This document shows positions 58,952 to 64,000 of a stretch of DNA of 64,000 nucleotides, one piece after another (positions within the stretch are counted from its first letter, which is position 1; every line of letters begins with the position of its first letter). Origin of the DNA: Mycolicibacterium bacteremicum. Lineage in GTDB: Bacteria > Actinomycetota > Actinomycetes > Mycobacteriales > Mycobacteriaceae. Under the pieces are notes generated by a model. The model did no database searches. It had not been told where the DNA came from and saw only the letters and a program-made list of their open reading frames with translations. The position numbers were made by a program, and so were the translations under genes. The DNA lies in the NCBI RefSeq assembly GCF_943913955.1, contig NZ_CALUAE010000028.1, positions 1 to 64,000 of the forward strand, in the 5' to 3' direction.

Positions 58952-59365
58952 ATGACCGACGAAGCCCAGCGCGCGCACACCAACGCCGTGCTCGACCGGG
59001 CATTCGAGCTGCTGGTGGCCCAGGACATGCGTGGCTTCGCGATGCTGTGGGCGCCCGACGGCATCATGGAGTTCCCCTTCGCCGGGCCGGGCCAGCCACG
59101 CAGACTCGATGGGCGGACCGCCGTCATCGAGTACCTGGACGGCTACACCGACATGCTCGATCTGCGCACCATCACCACACAGACCAGGCACCAGACCCTC
59201 GATCCGCGGACAGTGGTCGTCGAGTTCGAGGCCGAAGGCATCGCGGTGGCGGCGCAACGGCCCTACCGGCTCGGCTACGTCGCGGTGATCACCGTGCACG
59301 ACGACGGGATCGCCTCCTACCGGGACTACTGGAGCCCGATGGCGGCGGCCGAGGCGCTCGGATGA
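58952..59365 (+). CDS. SnoaL/NTF2-like protein
   Basis: A 137-residue cone-shaped NTF2-fold protein. The pattern VLDRAFELLVAQDMRGFAMLWAPD followed by an aromatic pocket segment (MEFPFAGPG) and the C-terminal DGIASYRDYWSP is typical of SnoaL and ketosteroid-isomerase-like enzymes. GGAGGTG lies 5 bases before the ATG. The next gene starts within its stop codon (ATGA), so the two are coupled. Ligand unknown. Confidence 0.82.
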   Translation: MTDEAQRAHTNAVLDRAFELLVAQDMRGFAMLWAPDGIMEFPFAGPGQPRRLDGRTAVIEYLDGYTDMLDLRTITTQTRHQTLDPRTVVVEFEAEGIAVAAQRPYRLGYVAVITVHDDGIASYRDYWSPMAAAEALG

Positions 59366-60177
59366 CGCCGGTCCTGGTCACCGGCGCCACCGGGAACACC
59401 GGTGCGTTGGTCTGTCGCGAGCTGGCCGCGGCCGGTGTCACGGTGCGGGCCGCCAGCCGACGGCCGGCACCGGACGGGGTGCGCTTCGACTGGGCGGACC
59501 GGTCCACCCATCACGACGCCATCGCCGGCGTCGAACGGATGTACCTGGTGGCACCGGTGGGTGTTGCCGAGCCGGCCCCCATCGTGCGGCCGCTTCTGCA
59601 GGCCGGACTGCAGGACCGGTTGCGGCGAGTGGTGCTGCTGAGTTCGTCGGCCACCGAGCCCGGCGACAGCGGCCTCGGCGCACTGGACAGGTTGGTGCGT
59701 GAGGTGATGCCGGAGTGGGCGATTTTGCGGCCATCGTGGTTCATGTCGAACTTCGTCGGCGACCATCCCGTCGCGGCCGGGCTGCGGGCCGGCACGCTCA
59801 CCACCGCGACCGGGGATGGTCGGGTCGGCTTCGTCGACATCGCCGATATCGCCTCGGTGGCAACGGTATTACTGCGCCAGGACCTCGCCCCGAACGATGA
59901 GTTCGTGCTCACCGGCCCCGAAGCACTCAGCTACGCGGACGTCTGCGCGATCTACTCCGGCCTCACCGGTCGCGCGGCGCGCCATGTCAGTATCGACGCG
60001 GCCGAACGCGTCCGGGAGCTGACGGATTCCGGGCTGCCCTGCGACTTCGCGCAGATCCTGGCGGGCATGGACGAGCGCATCAGCCGCGGCGCGGAGGACC
60101 GGGTGACCGACACCGTGCGGAACCTCACCGGCCGGCCACCCCGGTCACTGCACGACTTCCTGGCAGACCGGCGTTAG
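59362..60177 (+). CDS. NmrA/atypical-SDR NAD(P)H-binding protein
   Basis: A 271-residue Rossmann protein with the atypical nucleotide loop VTGATGNTGALV, the segment VVLLSSSATEPGD, and the downstream WAILRPSWFMSNF typical of NmrA-like quinone or redox-sensor proteins. It probably binds NADPH and reduces or senses a small quinone-like molecule together with the SnoaL partner. Expression is likely controlled by the divergent TetR protein. Confidence 0.83.
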   Translation: MTPVLVTGATGNTGALVCRELAAAGVTVRAASRRPAPDGVRFDWADRSTHHDAIAGVERMYLVAPVGVAEPAPIVRPLLQAGLQDRLRRVVLLSSSATEPGDSGLGALDRLVREVMPEWAILRPSWFMSNFVGDHPVAAGLRAGTLTTATGDGRVGFVDIADIASVATVLLRQDLAPNDEFVLTGPEALSYADVCAIYSGLTGRAARHVSIDAAERVRELTDSGLPCDFAQILAGMDERISRGAEDRVTDTVRNLTGRPPRSLHDFLADRR

Positions 60178-60198
60178 CACGACTCGTACAGTGTTCCC

Positions 60199-61074
60199 GT
60201 GGGGTCACGGGGTTGGCTGCTGTTCCTGGCGATGAGTCTCATCTGGGGTGTCCCCTACCTGCTGATCAAAATCGCCATCGAGGGGGTCTCCGTACCCGTT
60301 CTGGTGTTCGTCCGGGTTGCGGTCGGCGCGGCGGTACTGCTGCCGCTGGCCCTGTCGCGACGGACATTGGTGATGGTGCGCAATCACTGGCCGGCGCTCC
60401 TGGGATTCGCGTTCTTCGAGATCATCGCGGCGTGGTGGCTGCTCACCGATGCCGAACGTCACCTGACCAGTTCGATGACCGGCCTACTGATCGCGGCAGC
60501 TCCGATCTACGCTGCGGTGCTGGACCGGATGACCGGCGGCGACAAGCTGGGCGGCAGAAGGATTCTCGGCCTTGTCATCGGCATTGCGGGTGTGGCGGTG
60601 TTGGCGGGACCGCATCTCGGGGGCAGCCCAGTACCGATCATCGAGGTGCTGCTGGTCGCCCTCTGCTATGCCATTGCGCCGCTGATCGCCGCCCGGTACC
60701 TGGCCGACGTGCCGACGCTGCCGATGACCGCGGTGTGCCTGTCCTTCGCGGCGGTCGTGTACGCGGGCCCGGCGGTCGCATCCTGGCCGGAGGCGATGCC
60801 CTCGGCGCGCGTGCTGAGCGCATTGGCCGCCCTCGCGGTGATCTGCACGGCGGTGGCGTTTCTGGTGTTCTTCGCGTTGATCCGTGAGGTCGGCGCGGCG
60901 CGCGCACTGGTCTTCACCTACGTGAACCCGGTGGTGGCGCTGGCGGCCGGCGTCATCGTGCTCGGCGAACCGCTCACCGCCTGGAACATCGGGGCGCTGG
61001 TGCTGATCCTGGCCGGTTGCGTGCTGGCAACACATCGTCGCCCCGAGCCCGCTGCCGCCGCGGCACCGGCCTAG
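60199..61074 (+). CDS. EamA/DMT-family transporter
   Basis: A 291-residue membrane protein with ten hydrophobic helices in two EamA repeats (about 5-140 and 145-285). The start LFLAMSLIWGVPYLLIKIAIEG and the later FTYVNPVVALAAGVIVLGEP are classic for drug/metabolite exporters of the RhaT/EamA type. Start is a GTG 22 bases after the NmrA-like stop, so it may belong to the same transcript. It overlaps the convergent MDR gene by 4 bases. Confidence 0.87.
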   Translation: MGSRGWLLFLAMSLIWGVPYLLIKIAIEGVSVPVLVFVRVAVGAAVLLPLALSRRTLVMVRNHWPALLGFAFFEIIAAWWLLTDAERHLTSSMTGLLIAAAPIYAAVLDRMTGGDKLGGRRILGLVIGIAGVAVLAGPHLGGSPVPIIEVLLVALCYAIAPLIAARYLADVPTLPMTAVCLSFAAVVYAGPAVASWPEAMPSARVLSALAALAVICTAVAFLVFFALIREVGAARALVFTYVNPVVALAAGVIVLGEPLTAWNIGALVLILAGCVLATHRRPEPAAAAAPA

Positions 61075-62057
61075 GTGCGGCGGTTGTTCAGGATCACCTG
61101 GCCCACCGTGCACTTGGACTCGAGAAGTTCGTGCGCGCAAGCCGCCTCGTCCATCGGCACGACGGTGTCCACGACCACCCGCACCGCACCGCTTTCGAAC
61201 AGTGGCAGCACATCCCGGGTGACGCCGGCGATGATGGCGGTCTTCTGGTCGAGCGGACGCGCCCGCAGCATGGTGGCGGTGACGCTGGCGCGCTTGGACA
61301 TCAACGCTGCCAGGTCGAGCATCGCCGGGGCGGTCGACGCTCCGATGGTCACCAGATGTCCATCCGGGGCCAGGCATTCGATGTTGCGGGCCAGATAGTC
61401 CGCGCCGACGACGTCGAGTATCGCGTCGACCCCTCGACCGTCGGTGGCAGCCAGGGTGACGGTGACGAAATCCTCTGTGCGGTAATTGATCCCGGTCTGT
61501 GCGCCGAGGTCGAGGCCGGCCTGCACCTTGGCGTCGGTGCCGGCGGTGGTGATCACCCGGGCACCGATCGCGGCGGCCCACTGGATCGCGAAGGTGCCGA
61601 TGCCACCGCCGGCACCGTGGATCAACACCGTGTGGCCGGCGGTGAGCCCGGCGATCATGGCCAGGTTGGAGTACACCGTCGCAGCGACCTCGGGCACAGC
61701 CGCGGCCTCGATGACGCTGAGCCCCCTCGGGATCGGCATCACCTGGGTGGCCGGGACCGCGACCTCGTCGGCGTAGCCGCCGCCGTCGAGCAGCGCGCAC
61801 ACCTGATCGCCCGGTGACCACCCGGTGACCTCGGCGCCGATGGCGGTGATGGTGCCCGCGCATTCCAGTCCGAGGGGACGCGGAGCCCAGGCCGGCACCG
61901 GGTAGTGCCCGCGACGCTGCATCAGATCGGCGTTGTTCACCCCGGCGGCCGCGATGCCGATCACCACCTCATGGGGCCGCGGCCGGATCGGATCGACCGG
62001 CCGCCACCGCAGGACCTCCGGCGGGCCGGGGGCATCGAACAGGATCGCCGATCCCAT
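61071..62057 (-). CDS. MDR-family NADPH:quinone-type oxidoreductase
   Basis: A 328-residue zinc-independent medium-chain reductase. The N-terminal GroES-like domain has AAGVNNADLMQRRGHYP and PLGLECAGTI, and the Rossmann loop is HGAGGGIGTFAIQWA. These are marks of quinone oxidoreductase and PIG3-like enzymes. The ATG at 62057 lies 1 base after the stop of the preceding SRPBCC gene, which indicates one transcript. An upstream open extension lies within that gene and is not used. Confidence 0.88.
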   Translation of the reverse strand: MGSAILFDAPGPPEVLRWRPVDPIRPRPHEVVIGIAAAGVNNADLMQRRGHYPVPAWAPRPLGLECAGTITAIGAEVTGWSPGDQVCALLDGGGYADEVAVPATQVMPIPRGLSVIEAAAVPEVAATVYSNLAMIAGLTAGHTVLIHGAGGGIGTFAIQWAAAIGARVITTAGTDAKVQAGLDLGAQTGINYRTEDFVTVTLAATDGRGVDAILDVVGADYLARNIECLAPDGHLVTIGASTAPAMLDLAALMSKRASVTATMLRARPLDQKTAIIAGVTRDVLPLFESGAVRVVVDTVVPMDEAACAHELLESKCTVGQVILNNRRT

Positions 62058-62058
62058 C

Positions 62059-62604
62059 TCAGCTGCGCCCGAATGCCCGGCGCGCGATGCTGTTCGCGTA
62101 GCGCGGGGTCTCGACGCGGCAGTGCGCAACGGAGGCCTCCTGACGCGCGGCGGCGGCTTCTTCGAAGGTCTGTCCCTGCGCGGCGATGAATGTGAGGAAG
62201 TCCTCGGTGGGATGGGAGGTGACCGTGTTGGTGTAGCGGCAGCGGTCTGCGTCGAGCTGTTCCATCTTCAGCTCCCAGATGACCTGGGTGGTGGTCCAAC
62301 CGGCCGGGGTGAGGATGTCGGAGATCGACACCATCTTGCAGTAGTGCGGTTCGGCGACCTCGTAGCGGTATTGCTGCACCACCAGGCCGGTGCCGATCAT
62401 CTCGACGTTGATCGACATCGGGGTGCCGTCATCGTCCACCGTGTAGCCGGCGGCCTTGTGGTCACCCGGCGCACAACGTTGATACTCGTGCGTGGGAAGG
62501 GTCTTGAGCCACTCGGCGATGTCGACCCGCGCGAAGGGCGCGTCGACATCGGCGGTGACGATGGCGTGGGAAAGGATCGGATCCTCGCGGACTGCGGTGC
62601 TCAT
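62059..62604 (-). CDS. SRPBCC-like hypothetical protein
   Basis: A 181-residue soluble protein. The middle (about 50-140) alternates strands such as AGYTVDDDGTPMSINVEMIG and CRYTNTVTSHPTEDFLTF in a way that suggests a START/SRPBCC ligand-binding fold. The C-terminal 40 residues form a helix rich in Ala and Glu. No catalytic residue is evident. It is directly upstream of the MDR reductase, which suggests binding or handing over of the same small hydrophobic ligand. Confidence 0.6.
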   Translation of the reverse strand: MSTAVREDPILSHAIVTADVDAPFARVDIAEWLKTLPTHEYQRCAPGDHKAAGYTVDDDGTPMSINVEMIGTGLVVQQYRYEVAEPHYCKMVSISDILTPAGWTTTQVIWELKMEQLDADRCRYTNTVTSHPTEDFLTFIAAQGQTFEEAAAARQEASVAHCRVETPRYANSIARRAFGRS

Positions 62605-62760
62605 GGTGCGCTCCTGCCTGTTGCGGTGACGTCTTCAGCCTGTCCGCGCGGGCCCGCCGCAACAATGCCGCTGTCGTGACCCCTCGCAGGTAGCGCTAGC
62701 ACCCAGCGCCGCCGCCGTCGCACCCGTCGCCATCTGCCGTCGCCACGTACCGTCGTAGTC

Positions 62761-63648
62761 ATGGTGCTCACTCGGGAACTGGGTTCGGTCCGGGACGGTC
62801 TGGGCCGCGCGCTGTTCGGGTTAGTGGCCGGGCCGGACGGCCCGGACAACCGGGCCCGGATCCACGGCACACCCGGGCCCCGGTGGTTCGGCGAGGACCG
62901 GCCGATCCGCCGCGTCCACGCCGACGCATCGATGTTCGTCGGCGGGTTGCGGGCGCTGCTGTTGCAGTCGCTGCACCCGTTGGCGATGGCCGGGGTCGCC
63001 GAGCACTCCGACTACCGGGGCGACCCGTGGGGTCGCCTGCAGCGCACCAGCACCTTCCTGGCGGTCACGACGTTCGGGGCGGCGCCCGATGCGCAACGCG
63101 CCGTCGACAAGGTGCGGGGCATCCACCGCCGGGTGCACGGGGTGGCGCCGGACGGCAGCCCGTACGACGCGTCCGATCCGCATCTGCTCGAATGGGTACA
63201 CATCGCCGAGATCGGCAGTTTCCTGCTGGCGCACCAGCTTTACGGCGCCCAACCGCTGGATCAGAGCGGTCGTGACGACTACGTCGCCGACACCGCACGC
63301 GTCGCCGAAGCTTTGGGCGTACCGAACCCGCCACGCACCGAGCGCGAACTGCGCGAGCGTATCCAGGCGTACCGGCCGGAACTACGCGGCACGGCCGCGG
63401 CCCGCGATGCCGCCCGGTTCCTGCTGTTGACTCCGCCGCTGCCGTTGCCGGCCCGCGCCCCCTACGCGGCGCTGGCCGCGACCTCGGTGGCGATGCTGCC
63501 GGGCTGGGCACGAAAGCCATTGTGGTTGCCGTACTTCCCGCCCCTGGAAGCGACGGTGGTGCGGATGTCGGGCCGGGTGCTGGTCGGCGGCATCCGCTGG
63601 GTGATGACGGCGGGCCGCGAGGACCTGGATCACGCGACGACGGCCTGA
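62761..63648 (+). CDS. Oxygenase MpaB / DUF2236 family protein
   Basis: A 295-residue protein of the mycophenolic-acid-MpaB and latex-clearing-protein (Lcp) superfamily. The b-type-heme-associated pattern is visible: VHADASMFVGGLRALLLQSLHPLAMAGVAEHS near the N-terminus (segment split by helices, with conserved H-P), and a central LLEWVHIAEIGSFL with the second histidine. The end contains PPLEATVVRMSGRVLVG. Members are heme or radical oxygenases acting on hydrophobic chains; the substrate is unknown. It is divergent from the SRPBCC/MDR pair. Confidence 0.83.
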   Translation: MVLTRELGSVRDGLGRALFGLVAGPDGPDNRARIHGTPGPRWFGEDRPIRRVHADASMFVGGLRALLLQSLHPLAMAGVAEHSDYRGDPWGRLQRTSTFLAVTTFGAAPDAQRAVDKVRGIHRRVHGVAPDGSPYDASDPHLLEWVHIAEIGSFLLAHQLYGAQPLDQSGRDDYVADTARVAEALGVPNPPRTERELRERIQAYRPELRGTAAARDAARFLLLTPPLPLPARAPYAALAATSVAMLPGWARKPLWLPYFPPLEATVVRMSGRVLVGGIRWVMTAGREDLDHATTA

Positions 63649-63672
63649 CACCCCGCCGGCGTGATCGTCGGG

Positions 63673-63688
63673 AGTGAGCGCGATCACA
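63673..63688. promoter_or_regulatory. CRP-like site upstream of the amino-acid permease
   Basis: On the minus strand TGTGATCGCGCTCACT matches TGTGA-N6-TCACA at 9 of 10 defined positions. It ends 52 bases before the permease ATG. Confidence 0.55.
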
Positions 63689-63740
63689 GTTGGGTACTCC
63701 ACTCCGGTCGATTTTCACCCGGACGGCGTCGGAGGTTCTC

Positions 63741-64000
63741 ATGAGCGAGGCACCCACCCTCAAACGGTCGCTCAGTCAGCGGCAGTTGACCATGATCGCG
63801 ATCGGCGGCGTGATCGGCGCCGGGCTGTTCGTCGGGTCCGGTGTGGTCATCGGCGATACCGGACCCGGCGCGTTCTTGACCTACGGGCTGGCCGGCGTGC
63901 TCATCATCATGGTGATGCGGATGCTGGCCGAGATGGCGGTGGCCAACCCGTCCACCGGGTCCTTCGCCGACTACTCGCGCAATGCTCTCGGCGACTGGGC
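63741..64000 (+). CDS. Amino-acid permease (APC superfamily), N-terminal fragment
   Basis: The first 86 codons are present; the gene continues past the right edge. The start reads MSEAPTLKRSLSQRQLTMIA, followed by the APC hallmark GGVIGAGLFVGSG and a first unwound helix, and then MRMLAEMAVANPSTGSFADYS, the conserved second segment of the GabP/AnsP/lysine-permease group. GGAGG lies 7 bases before the ATG. A CRP-like palindrome upstream suggests catabolite control. Substrate cannot be told from this part. Confidence 0.88.
   Translation, partial: MSEAPTLKRSLSQRQLTMIAIGGVIGAGLFVGSGVVIGDTGPGAFLTYGLAGVLIIMVMRMLAEMAVANPSTGSFADYSRNALGDW

Overview
The window is high-GC actinobacterial DNA from a mycobacterium, most likely a rapidly growing environmental one (Mycolicibacterium type). 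The left third follows, from memory, the gene order of the M. tuberculosis Rv1078-Rv1057 segment: pra, cbs, lipU, a GDSL hydrolase, fadA3, then Rv1072, echA9, echA8, Rv1069c, the Rv1066/Rv1065 pair, lpqV, two patatins, Rv1059 and Rv1057. Into this backbone are inserted purT, a DUF559 nuclease flanked by hairpins, an embR/pknH-type pair, an ltp1-type thiolase and other genes. The formyltransferase of exochelin type, the F420-type luciferase-like oxidoreductase and the many secreted and lipid-metabolism genes fit the same assignment. No rRNA, tRNA, CRISPR array, prophage or insertion sequence was recognised.

Region by region: 1-6375 sulfur and lipid metabolism (cbs, lipU, SGNH hydrolase, fadA3) and purT. 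6372-7402 is a DUF559 gene bracketed by two related hairpins. 7466-17720 holds a Bax-inhibitor-like protein, two crotonases, an alpha/beta hydrolase, a rhodanese/cysteine dioxygenase pair, lpqV, patatins, and a reductase with a KstR-type operator that diverges from an EmbR-like SARP-FHA regulator. 17800-24541 has a PknH-like kinase, DUF732, ltp1, small proteins, a beta-propeller and an SH3/CHAP-like secreted protein. 24665-28429 is a DctSR-type two-component system facing dctA.

28543-41410 is the most accessory-looking part. It carries a siderophore-type formyltransferase and an adenylation-carrier-thioesterase protein with an N-terminal membrane segment, each behind an IdeR-like iron box. 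Between them lies an amino-acid ABC transporter with a peptidoglycan amidase. After them come three consecutive genes for secreted proteins built from 7, 14 and 16 units of one 11-residue repeat, then a GH39-like secreted glycosidase. Intergenic DNA here is long and visibly poorer in GC.

41518-48449 holds an LLM oxidoreductase, an acyltransferase, a CmtR/cation-efflux pair with its operator, an AgcS symporter, and a DUF417 / ECF sigma / anti-sigma operon. 48523-57771 looks like one catabolic regulon: a divergent NCS1 permease with a 54-residue membrane partner, then amine oxidase, CoA ligase, SDR, acyl-CoA dehydrogenase, TetR and succinate-semialdehyde-type dehydrogenase. The same operator-like sequence appears in front of the TetR gene and twice between the permease and the amine oxidase. 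The right end has a TetR gene with duplicated operators facing a SnoaL/NmrA pair, an EamA transporter, an MDR reductase, an SRPBCC protein, an MpaB/DUF2236 oxygenase and the start of an amino-acid permease behind a CRP-like site.

Two systems stand out as candidates for something undescribed: the undecapeptide-repeat triplet (36606-39411) and the amine regulon with its small co-translated membrane protein (48523-57771). The iron-box-controlled membrane-anchored A-T-TE enzyme is a third.
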